Of a DNA stretch of 64,000 nucleotides, positions 1 through 9,670 are shown piece by piece. This DNA is from Furcasterigmium furcatum (Eukaryota; Ascomycota; Sordariomycetes; Glomerellales; Plectosphaerellaceae), in assembly GCA_001599815.1 (NCBI GenBank), contig BCIA01000004.1, positions 808,862-872,861 of the forward strand. The letters are read 5' to 3'. Positions within the stretch are counted from its first letter, which is position 1, and each line of letters begins with the position of its first letter. Under the pieces are notes generated by a model, which was given only the letters and a program-made list of their open reading frames with translations, was not told the origin of the DNA and did not search any database. Made by a program: the position numbers and the translations under genes.

Positions 1-581
1 GCCGGGTTGGACACGGGATTGCGTGCTCGAGCTTGTTTGCCCTCCGGCCGCACCACCCCCGAAGCGACCGAAAAGGGGCCCAGTGACGGTCCAGTGACAG
101 CAGGGAGCGGGAGCAAGAAAAAAAAAAGTCGGTCGGCCGGCATCAGGCGGGGCTGCACTTGGAGCTTGGAAGTACTTGCACTGCAGTAGGCGCGGGGCAG
201 CACCCCTCGTACCTCCCCCATCGGTACCTGCGCCCGCCTTGGTGGTACCTTCCTCGCATCCCAACACCACCCGACCGGCACTACAAGCTGGAAGTCACCA
301 CCAGTCCACCACCACCACCAGCAGGCGCTCCAAGCCCTTTTACCATATAATTACCCAACAGCCTACCCGTCTCCTCTTCTTTCAACAATCTCCACCACCA
401 CCAGCAGTTGTCGCATTCTTACCAGCAACCAGGCCGCCTCTCCCTTGCTCTCCCCTTCATCTCCTCGAGCGACTTATACCCTGGGAAGTCCTCGCTCGCC
501 GCCGAATTGCCCGTCTCCCACCGAGACAGCGTCACCACCTACAAACTCCGCGCCGGGACCTCCGAACTACCACAAGACATC
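1..581 (+). promoter_or_regulatory. Upstream region and leader of cystathionine gamma-lyase
   Basis: No gene is supported here. The interval is C-rich, with CCA/CCACCA runs near 300-320 and 390-402 and a CT-rich stretch typical of a fungal transcription start region. An AT-rich CATATAATTA at about 344-353 is a possible TATA element. The frame of the downstream enzyme is open back to a TTG at 408 but has no ATG before 582, so no N-terminal extension is proposed. Confidence 0.5.
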
Positions 582-1847
582 ATGACCGTCCCTGGCGACC
601 ACCCCATTGAGACGCCCCCTCGGGCCCCCTCGCCCGTTCACAGCTTCGGCACCCTTGCGGTCCACGCCGGAAGCCCCAAGGACCCTGTGACGGGCGCTGT
701 CATTGAGCCCATCTCCCTTTCGACCACCTTCGCTCAGTCCTCTGTCGGCGTCCCGGTCGGCGAGTACGAGTACTCCCGCGCCGCCAACCCGAACCGCGAC
801 AACTTCGAAAAGGCCATCGCTGCGCTGGAGCACGCCAAGCACGCTCTCGCCTTCTCCTCCGGCTCTGCCACCACTGCAGTCGTCCTCCAGTCCCTCGCGG
901 CCGGGTCGCACGTCATTTCCGTCTCCGACGTCTATGGCGGCACCCACCGTTACTTTACAAAGGTCGCGAAGGCTCACGGTGTCAAGGTGACCTTCACCCC
1001 TGAGATTGAGGTTGATATCTCGGCCCATATTACCCCCGCCACCAAGCTCGTCTGGATCGAGTCTCCCTCCAACCCCACGCTGCGTCTCGTCGACGTCCGC
1101 GCGGTCGCGACCCAGGCCCACCAGCATGGCATCATGGTCGTTGTTGACAACACCTTCCTCTCGCCCTACATCCAGAACCCTCTCGACCTGGGCGCCGACA
1201 TCGTCGTTCACTCCGTCACCAAGTACATCAACGGCCACTCTGACGTCGTCATGGGTGTCGCTGCTTTCAACTCGGATGATCTGCGCGAGCGTCTTGGTTT
1301 CCTGCAGAACGCCATCGGCGCCGTTCCCTCGCCATTCGACTGTTGGCTCGCCCACCGTGGTCTGAAGACCCTCCATCTCCGTGCTCGCGAGGCCACTCGC
1401 AATGCTACTGCCGTGGCCACCGCTCTCGAGGCTTCCGAGAACATCATTGCTGTTAACTACCCCGGTCTCGACTCGCACCCCCATCGCTCCATCGCTATCA
1501 AGCAGCACCGTGATGCCATGGGCGGCGGCATGCTCTCCTTCCGGGTCCGCGGTGGCCACGCCGCCGCTGAGCGTTTCTGCCAGCTTACCACCATCGCCAC
1601 TCTTGCCGAGTCCCTGGGCGGAATCGAGTCCCTTGTCGAGGTGCCTTCCAGCATGACGCACGCCGGCATTCCCAAGGACCAGCGCGAGGCCGTCGGAGTC
1701 TTTGACGACCTGGTCCGCATGAGCTGCGGTGTCGAGGACGCCGACGACCTGACGCGCGACGTGCTGCAGGCCCTCAACAGGGCCGTGGCAGAGCAGGACG
1801 GCGCCAATGGCGTGGTCAACGGCAACGGCCTCAAGAATGGACATTGA
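582..1847 (+). CDS. CYS3: Cystathionine gamma-lyase (PLP enzyme of reverse transsulfuration)
   Basis: Single-exon gene for 421 residues of the Cys/Met metabolism PLP-dependent family. The enzyme cleaves cystathionine to cysteine, 2-oxobutyrate and ammonia in the cytosol. Visible family marks are the YSRxxNPxR substrate/phosphate segment near residues 63-71, the SSGSAT cofactor loop near 90-95, VVVDNTF near 186-192, and the SVTKYINGHSD motif with the PLP lysine at about residue 214. The C-terminal SLGGIESLVEVPSSMTH segment and the final RMSCGVED block fit gamma-lyases better than cystathionine beta-lyases. The start at 582 is the first ATG in frame and sits directly before the conserved fold. 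The last 20 residues (Gly/Asn-rich) are a variable tail. GC-rich third positions match the neighbouring genes. Confidence 0.93.
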   Translation: MTVPGDHPIETPPRAPSPVHSFGTLAVHAGSPKDPVTGAVIEPISLSTTFAQSSVGVPVGEYEYSRAANPNRDNFEKAIAALEHAKHALAFSSGSATTAVVLQSLAAGSHVISVSDVYGGTHRYFTKVAKAHGVKVTFTPEIEVDISAHITPATKLVWIESPSNPTLRLVDVRAVATQAHQHGIMVVVDNTFLSPYIQNPLDLGADIVVHSVTKYINGHSDVVMGVAAFNSDDLRERLGFLQNAIGAVPSPFDCWLAHRGLKTLHLRAREATRNATAVATALEASENIIAVNYPGLDSHPHRSIAIKQHRDAMGGGMLSFRVRGGHAAAERFCQLTTIATLAESLGGIESLVEVPSSMTHAGIPKDQREAVGVFDDLVRMSCGVEDADDLTRDVLQALNRAVAEQDGANGVVNGNGLKNGH

Positions 1848-2400
1848 ACGATCCGACAGGGCGCTGGAACCTACCAGGCGGGCGGGAGGCAGTCTTGATT
1901 TCTCACTCTCACGGCGCGCGAGCCGCGTGAGCATTGCATTCATCGGCGTTTGGTTCTTTTTTCAACACGTGCTTAATACTTCTCGTCCTCAGGGTTATCA
2001 CCCGCAGATGATGAATTTTTTGGATGATGGGCGGCAGGATAGGATCACGCGCCTCGGTTTTCAGGGGTTGTTGTTGGGTGGTTGAGCCAAGCATAGGTAG
2101 AGAAAAGGGACAACAGTGTCCCGGAAAGTCGAACCCCAATTCACGATTACCACGCCAGAGGATCCCCGTTTCAACGTCTTCCGTGATGTGAACTTTTTGT
2201 TGGTGCAAAACGGCAGGTGTCCCTTGCGTACCCAAGTGGTTTGGTGTCATATCTCGTGATATTGAATACCGACATCGGCGGACGAGGCAAATGCCGTGAA
2301 AATATCTAGTCAAAAAAGGGGTATTACGTCTCTATATCCTGCCACAGACATCCGTGAGGCATCCACGGAGTCTGCCAGCGGCTCGAAACGCTAATGCGTA
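1848..2400. other. Intergenic: convergent 3' ends
   Basis: This separates the lyase (+) from the F-box gene (-), which converge. It should hold both 3' UTRs and polyadenylation sites. No conserved frame, RNA gene or repeat is seen. Confidence 0.5.
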
Positions 2401-4082
2401 TCAAACATACTGCCAGAACGGCCCCGTCTGGCGCCCCGTCTGGCCCCCGCCGGGGTCCAGCTTCACGATGCTGAAGAGCTGGACGATCTTGTCGAGCGCG
2501 CGCTTGTCGGAGGACAGCTGCGGGGGGAAGACGGTGTCGATGGCGTTGTGCCACGGGCTGGTGTTGTTCTCGACGGAGTCCTGGTACGCGTAGATGGAGT
2601 AGTCGGCGAGCCGGAGGGAGCCGGCGGGGCGGGGGCGGAGGGCGGCGGCGCCGAGGAAGCGGGCGTCGTCGGCGGGGTCGTAGGGGAGGTGCTGGATTAC
2701 CCTGCCGGAGGGCGTTTCGCCGGACGGGGTGGGGGAGAGGTCTGGGGCCGCGTCGGGCTGGGCGTAGCCGAGGACGACCTCGACGAAGCGCTGGGCGACG
2801 GAGCGGGCGAGGCCGCTTGGGTCGGGGAGGTCGAGGAGGGGGGTTTCTTTCTCGAGGTCCGGGATGACTTCGTAGCCGAGGAACGCGGCGCGGCAGATCT
2901 TGAGGCGCGGGCAGTTGTCGCGGATGAGGATGGCGACCCAGGTGTCTGATTCTTCGGGGCGCTGGTTGGGCCGTCCGACCCAGAGGCGGTCGGTGCGGTC
3001 AGGCTCGTCGAGGATCTGGAGGCGGATGTAGAGCTCGCTGAGGTAGAGCTCTTGGAGGGTCGGGCCGAGGTACCTGGCGATGAAGCGGAACGTCTTTGGC
3101 GAGACCTCGAGCTTGTTCAGCTCCAGGCGGGTCAGGTTCGTGGGAATGTCGAGCATGAGGAGGCCGCCAAGGTCGGTCTCGTCCGCCAGGTCGTTCCAGT
3201 CGGGGTCCATCTGAAGGATAAGGCTTTGGGGCGGCTCAAAGGGGCTGTCCCTGCCGCGCATGCAGAGCGACTCGAGCTTGCTGGCGGCACTGATCATATG
3301 GCGGAAGAAGTTGAGGGCCGTCTCCGGGTGCTCGAAGTACTGGGGGCGGACACGAAATACTATGACGAGGTTCCGCAGATGGGACATGACTCTGGCGGCG
3401 TAGTCAATGTCCATGGGGTTCAGCCAGATGCTTTGGAGGATCTGGTCGTCGAGATTCTCGAGGACGAGCGTGCGCAGCGGCCGGGCGCCCTCGTCGTTGA
3501 GGCGGGAGGCGAAGGCGGCGATGGTGTTCGCGAAGGCCCGGATGGGATCCTCATACGGGCCGCCGTTGACGATGGTCATTGGCAGGGAGAGCTGGAGGGC
3601 CTCGATGCGATCGCATGTCAGGAGCATGCTGTCAAGGAGGCTGCGGTACTCGGGCCATGTCAAAGTCCCGTCGTGGGTAGCGAAGCTCCGCAACAGAGGG
3701 TACAGTTCCGCTGTTTCGGGAGTCTCCTGTGTGGCATCCTCGATCATCATCACCTCGACTGCAGTTGTGACGGTCAGAATAGTGTCTCGGGGGGGCTTGG
3801 GGGCATATTGCACATACTATCGTCTCGGATAGGGGTGAGGTCGATGTTGAGGGCCTTGCAGTGCTTGCCGATCGTCTGGAGGTCGTCAAGGTGAGGGCGG
3901 CGGCGGATTTCCTGTTTATTCAGGCGGCTGAAGTTCAATGACACCGTACGGCAGGCATAGCTCTTGAGGAACCTGTCGAACATCCTGCAGACGAGGCGGG
4001 CTTGGAGGGCTTCATTGCGGTTCCCGGTCCAGACCAAGTACCGGAGGATGTGGTCGACGAGCTCGCGGGGGAGCTTGTCCAT
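2401..4082 (-). CDS. F-box domain protein with leucine-rich-like body
   Basis: Two exons, 4082-3818 and 3758-2401, give 540 residues. The 59-nt intron has a GTATGT donor, a TTCTGAC branch point and a CTGCAG acceptor, and splicing restores frame (Ile-Glu-Val across the junction). The N-terminus, MDKLPRELVDHILRYL followed by LVCRMF, is a classic F-box of about 45 residues, which would bind Skp1 in an SCF ubiquitin ligase. The rest contains spaced Leu-rich segments such as LTRLELNKLEV and LGPTLQELYLSELYI that resemble irregular leucine-rich repeats for substrate recognition. An upstream in-frame ATG at 4271 exists, but MDKLPREL at 4082 is the usual start for this fungal class. Substrate unknown. 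Confidence 0.82.
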
Positions 4083-4477
4083 GATGGGCAGAGGTTCGAG
4101 GCTCGGGCCCGGTGTAGGGTGGAAGTAGGGCCGGTCAATTGCTCGATGATTGAGGCCGGTGAGGCCGGTGATGGGGGGGAGGAGGTTCGCTGGCATAACA
4201 CGGAGACGCGTGGAAAGAGGTAAAGATGGGCTGAAGTCGCGAATCCCATTGAGCCCACTAGTAATGCACACTGGCTTGGATTTGCTGGTGGGGGCGGGGT
4301 AGCGACCCGACAGCCACTGAACCCCTGTCAGAGCCCCTGAGACTCGCTGAAGCCCCCCAAACTTTCAATCTCTACAATCCAACCCCAGACCAAATCTACG
4401 ATAATAACGATGCTAAATCCTCTCCAGATGACCTCCAGATTACCTCCAGCAGTGCCCAACGGCAATGGCCCAATGGC
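4083..4477 (-). promoter_or_regulatory. Promoter of the F-box gene and 3' side of the arsenite exporter
   Basis: About 395 bases between two minus-strand genes in tandem. This should contain the exporter 3' UTR and the F-box promoter. No recognisable site was found. Confidence 0.4.
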
Positions 4478-5796
4478 CTACGTCTCCCACCCGCTCCTCC
4501 TCGCGTACCACTTGACAAAGTACACCAGCCCGATCAGCACGGGCACCTCGATCAGAGGCCCGACGGTCGTGGCCAGCGCCTCATCAGAATCAGGACCGAA
4601 GGACGCCACCGCAATGGCAATGGCCAGCTCGAAGTTGTTGCTCGCCGCCGTGAACGCCTGCGTGCTGGCCAGACCGTACCGGAACCCCATCCGCCTCGCC
4701 ACCACGAGCGTCGCGAAGAAGATGACCGTGAAGTAGACCACCAGTGGCGCCGCCACGCGCACCACGGACACGATCTGGTGCACCACCTGCGCGCCCTGGG
4801 ACCCGAAGAGCACGACGATCGTGTACAGCAGACCGATCAGGGACCACGGCGCCAGGAACGGGATGACCTTGTGGTTGTACGCGTCGAGCCCGATGGTCCA
4901 GACCAGCAGGAGGCGGGTGATGATGGCCGCGCCGAGGGGGACACCGAGGAAGACGCCCACGGCGGAGGCGACGGTCGAGTATGACACGGAGAAGTCGCCG
5001 TCGTTGCCGCCGATGACCTGGACGAAGAGGAGGGCGACGGGGGCGAAGAGGACGATTTGGAGGAACGAGTTGACGGCCACGAGGATGGCGCAGTAGTCGT
5101 TGTCTCCGCCGGCCTGGAGATACCAATCAGTACATGAAATTATGTTCGTAGTGACCATGCTCTGCAACTCACCAGGTTCGTCCAGATGAGGACCATGGCG
5201 ATACAACGGGCGATGCCGACCAGGATGAGACCGTTGCGAAGGCCCTCTTGGTCAGGGAGGAATGCCCACGACAGGCCGAGCTAGAGATTCGGTGTAAGCT
5301 TTGGGTGCAATCTCGAGTGACCATAGGCCCAGCTCACCATGAAAAGAGGTGCAACGATCCAGTTGACGACCAGGCTGAACCCAAGCTGGATCCAGATCTC
5401 CCTCGTCCTGAAGATCTCGTGAAGCTTTTCGTACTGCACCTTGCACAATATGGGATACATCATGACCAGCAGGCCGACAGCTGTGTGAAATCAGCACATT
5501 GCTCCCTGCGCGGACTGGGTGGTCTTACCGATGGGCACCGAAACTCCCACAAACTTGCCCCTTTGCAGGGCCGGTCCGACGCTGGGGACGAAATTGCCCA
5601 ACAGGATGCCGATGAGCATGGCCAGAAAGATCCATACGGCCAGATATCGGTCGAGTAGACCTAGCGATTTGAAAGTAGAGACTTCTTTCGCGGCACAGGG
5701 CGGGAGTTGATGTTGCTGGTTCTCAACATCGACCGACGGTGGCGTTGAATTGTTGGCATTATCCGGAGGAGATACCGGTACTTTTTCAGACGACAT
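4478..5796 (-). CDS. ACR3: Arsenite efflux permease ACR3 family
   Basis: Four exons, 5796-5529, 5480-5338, 5280-5173 and 5113-4478, encode 384 residues of the bile acid:Na+ symporter superfamily, ACR3 branch. These plasma-membrane carriers export As(III) (and Sb(III) in some) by proton exchange. Family blocks are visible throughout: LDRYLAVWIFLAMLIGILLG, LLVMMYPILCKVQYE, the GIARCIAMVLIW helix with the conserved cysteine at about residue 163, and GSxxAFTAASNNFELAIAIA-type sequence before the last helices. About ten membrane segments are apparent, and the first 45 residues are a polar cytosolic tail. Introns are 48, 57 and 59 nt and all keep phase. No arsenate reductase or methyltransferase lies next to it, unlike many bacterial ars operons. 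Confidence 0.92.
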
Positions 5797-8700
5797 GATG
5801 CTGGCGACGGATATGCGGTGGAATTTACGGTAGAAACAAAATATAGACCAGGTGAAAAACGCTTTCAGATATGAAATGAGCTGGACAGAACGAGGATGTG
5901 GTCTCTGCCTCCTCTTTTCCCTCCCAGATGGTCATCATTTTCATCCTGCGCAATTCGTTGCTCCGGCTCTCAGCCAATCACATTCGACCAGTGACATTCA
6001 CGCTCTCTCCTCAGTTTTCAGGTTGGATTACATAAGCCCATTGGCTGTGGAGCCCTCCGCATCCTAAAACTCGCAGCGAAAAATTCCATCTCAGTTTTCT
6101 CTCCTTCTCACCCACATCTTCTTTTCTCCCATCTCCAGCCTCCCCCTTCCCACGAGACATGTCTCGCGAGTTTCGCGCCGATTACTTGGTTCAGCCGCCT
6201 GAAGCGCCGTTTGGAATTTGACCGCCATCGATGAATGACGGCATTTGTCGATCTCATTTCGTCGCATGACCTGTTCTCCGAGCTCGAGCCTCCAGATCTC
6301 GACGACGAGCGGCGCATCATCGGGCGGCATCAGGGACCTGGAACGGACGGAGGACGACGACCAGGAAGCAAGTGCAACCCACGCGTGACGTGACTAGCAT
6401 CCGACGGCCTTTACCGGTCCGCGGTGCAACCAAAACCCTCGACGGCATATGTGTGTACAGCAATGGGCTCTCTCTGTGCTCTTCCTTGCTGAAGGATTTA
6501 TTCAACGTGCCAAGACGAAAACACCCGCCCAATCATTACCAAACACCTAGTCGCTCTCTCTGGAAGCTCTGGTGCATGAAGATTGGGCGACATACCGTGC
6601 AGTGATCTGTTGTCGACTGTTCAGTGTTGTGTGAGGACTCGCGACTCGGCCATCGGAGCCGGCAGATTCGGCGACAAGTGACGCCATATTCGAGTTGCGA
6701 AAGGGAGCTTTGTCGGACCTAGACGAGCCCGCGTCCTGGCATCCGAATGGAGCCACGTCTCATTTCCGTCGTTCGCTACTTTTTCTACACTCGTTGACTC
6801 GACACGCCGGGTCTTTGCACTGGACTGCGCCTGGCTCGAGCGGCGAACAGCCTCGACCTCAGGTTCTCAATGCCCTCAATGCAGTGCAGTTCGCGGGGAC
6901 GGGCTCCAGCTCGAGCATCATCTGAGCGGCAGCAAGGTCGACGGGCCCGGGTGTAACCTCATCAGACGATCGGTGCCATCTCATCACCAAGCCATGCGGC
7001 GGCTGAGGCCAATATTGACCAGCTCATGCATGCGAGGCCTCGCGAGACCGCGCCTCTTTTGTGTCGTCGCATGACAACCTCGTCCCAAAACGGCACACGC
7101 CTGAGAATATGAGGCACGCGCTGGGCAGGCGGACCCTGTCGAGCCTGCGATCGCAGCAGACCTTTCAAGAACGGTGGAGGCGCGGCCATGATTGACGCCC
7201 GGCTTATTATATTACTTGTATTATTACAGCACGCTCTCGAGCCCATCCCTGGACCCTGCAGATGACGCCTTCGCTTCCTCGGCTCGTTGCGAGAGCCAGC
7301 CCTTGCCTGACCGCTCATTCATTTTTCTTCCGCTCGCGCACTTGCACGCATGCATCAGGGCATCAGTGCGCGCGCGCGCATATCGAGGCGGTTTCGAGGC
7401 CCCGGATATGGGCCCCTCGTTAACAGCTGAGCGGGTCGCGCTCAGCAGGACAAGGGCAGACAGCGGTGGGCGCGCGTGCTGGCATGCGTCCCTGCTGCGT
7501 CGTCACCCAATGGCCGGGGCGCAGGTCGTGCCACAAGCGACAGCGCTGGACCCTGAGCATCCTCGGCCGAGTCATGACCCCGGGAACCCGAAGCCGGGCG
7601 AGGCCACCAGCGAGGGCCTGGCGCGCCCGTGTCGCGTCGAGAGCATGCCGTCCAACCGATCGATGGTGCCCCGGAGTGCGGCTGTCAGTCTGTCACGACG
7701 AGGGCGCGTTCCCAAACCGGGATGTCGGATTTCCCGTCACTGTCCAGATCCGTCGGCGCCACCACAGGAACGGTCATTAGGGGAACCCCTAAAGCCTCAC
7801 CGACCAAGCCGCTGTCAGCGCCGTCGAGGGAACTAGCGATGGCGCGGCGCCGACCCCGTAAATTGGACGGCGAGACATGCATATGACGCGAGGGGACGAT
7901 GGTTTTTTCTTTCTTTCTTCTGGGCCACATGCAGCATGTAAAAGCAACAGGCACCTCTCAGCAAAGTAAGGGGGCAGACATGCGCGGAGCTGGGCGCATC
8001 ATGCAGCGGCAGCTTCAGGTCGGGCCTTGTCCAGTCCATTGTACAGAGCCAAAGAGCCAACGGCCGCGGCGGCGGTGGCGGCAGCAGACCGCATCAAGAT
8101 CGCCATGCGTGCAGATGTCCTGAAATTACGACTCGAGGCCTATTGGGAGAGCACCGCCCGGCCGGCATCTCTGGGAGGGACCCCTCTGTCGACCACCGCC
8201 CTTCTCTCTGCCATTTCTCCTCGAGTTACTGGATGTGGCGTCGCAGGCTGCTTATATGAAGCCCGTACTCGAGGAGCGAGCGAGCGAGCCTGGGCCACGC
8301 TGCGTCATGCCATTTCCAGATTCCGCCCCTCCATCGTGCTGCGCGCTGTTGTTCATGCTCATGTTCCACGCGAAGAAGTATTGACATATGCATGTCGACA
8401 CGATACGACGTGGTCTTGCTGGCATCGTGTCTTGGCCCTCGATCTCAGATGAGTAGTGGCATCCACAGTGAAAAACCCTTGAACACCCCCGTTCGCATTC
8501 TCCCGTTCGGCCGCTCTCGCGAACGCTGTCTTGCCCTCACGTCCCAAGTCCCAAGTCCCAACCCACACTGGACTCCGACGGATCGATCGCCGGCCCGCCC
8601 TCTGACCTCATCAGCTGCTGTCTTGAAATGAGTGGGAGCGGCGGTGATTAATCTGCAACAGCCGCCGGCCGAGGACACCCAGGCCACAGCGATCACCGGT

Positions 8701-9666
8701 GTTGATCCCCCAGGGCATCGAGATTCACACACCGAATAGGGGCATATCCTTTACGACTGCGAGCCTTCTACGTACTGCTTGTCTGCGGACATCGACACCA
8801 ACAAGACTCGAGCTGTCGAGCCATCACCGCGCCGTCACACTCTGGCAGAGCTGATCTGAGCACCGGACAGGGGGAACCAGGGGGCCCTGCTCTGCCCGCT
8901 CTGCCCGCTCCACAGCCAAGACACCACCCGAAAGAGGACCCAGGATCCAGGGGCGACGAGTCCAGGGGACAAAGACTCCATTCCGTCTCCGCTCATCGAC
9001 TCCACGGTTCGCAAATGCAGCTTTCTCTGCCATCCCATTCCCATCCCGAGCTCTGAAACGGCCCCAGAAGATCGCGGGCCAGGGAATGCAGGAGGACGAC
9101 CCTTTTCCTTGACCAGATCCCCCCTCCTTTCGTTCTCAAGTAATACCCTCTATCCCTCCCATCCCCTCCACTCGTACGGGACACCTTCGCCTTACCCGGA
9201 CGTTCCGCTGCCTGCCCACTCAAATCGGGGCTGTACGAGTAAGAGGAACAACGCCGCGCCGAGTCCTTGGGGGTAGTAATATCGACACACACGGACCAGC
9301 CGAATCCGCCTTGGGACGACCGGCACAACCTCAGCTCTCTCGGTCGGACACATTTTCGCCCTCACTCCCTTCTACACACTCGAGACAGGCAGAAGAAGCT
9401 TTCCTGGGATGATGCTCAACGCTTGCGAGGGCTCATCTTGAACGACAGCTCCCTTCCCCTGCGGGTCCTGTGCACCCTCGGCCGGTCACACCGAGCACGC
9501 ACGTAACGCTCGACCCAGCTCAGGGCTGCCTGCTGTATTTGAATTTGCAAACGGTAGACCTTGTGCTCCTCCCCTCGCCTCTGGTGTACCCGTCTGCGCA
9601 GCACAGCCGTAGCACACCCGAGACGAAACGCCCTCCTCTCCCGCCATCCCGTCGACCTGCCATGCG
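5797..9666. promoter_or_regulatory. 3.9-kb gene-free divergent interval
   Basis: The longest interval without a supported gene, between the ACR3 start (-) and the DUF1765 start (+). Several open frames exist (for example 7192-7836 +), but their composition is Arg/Ser/Pro-rich, codon third positions are not biased as in neighbouring genes, and no splice-linked family is visible. CT- and CA-rich tracts nearer 9300-9660 look like a transcribed leader. A perfect palindrome lies at 7777-7792 and an alternating GC tract at 7367-7380. A long regulated promoter, a long 5' UTR or an unrecognised ncRNA are all possible. Confidence 0.45.
7777..7792. repeat. Perfect palindrome with two opposed AGGGG boxes
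   Basis: TTAGGGG, two A bases, then CCCCTAA form a perfect inverted repeat. Each arm contains AGGGG, which matches the fungal stress-response element (STRE) core bound by Msn2/4-like C2H2 factors. It lies about 1.9 kb upstream of the DUF1765 start. Binding is inferred, not shown. Confidence 0.5.
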
Positions 9667-9670
9667 ATGA
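9662..9670 (+). promoter_or_regulatory. One-codon uORF overlapping the DUF1765 start
   Basis: The sequence ATGCGATGA contains a minimal upstream frame (ATG CGA TGA). Its stop codon overlaps the main ATG at 9667 by two bases, an ATGA overlap. Such an arrangement can lower initiation or divert it to the next Met by leaky scanning or re-initiation. This depends on the mRNA 5' end lying upstream of 9662. Confidence 0.5.

Noticed and set aside
567..1943. 458-codon open frame on the minus strand
   Set aside because: Antisense to the cystathionine gamma-lyase gene; its length follows from the strong G/C third-position bias of the real gene, and its Gly/Val/Asp-rich product has no domain.
7777..7783. 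Telomere repeat relic (TTAGGG)
   Set aside because: A single unit within a palindrome, not a tandem array.
7192..7836. 214-codon plus frame in the long upstream interval
   Set aside because: Low-complexity Arg/Ser/Pro product, no codon bias, no family; starts inside AT-rich sequence.
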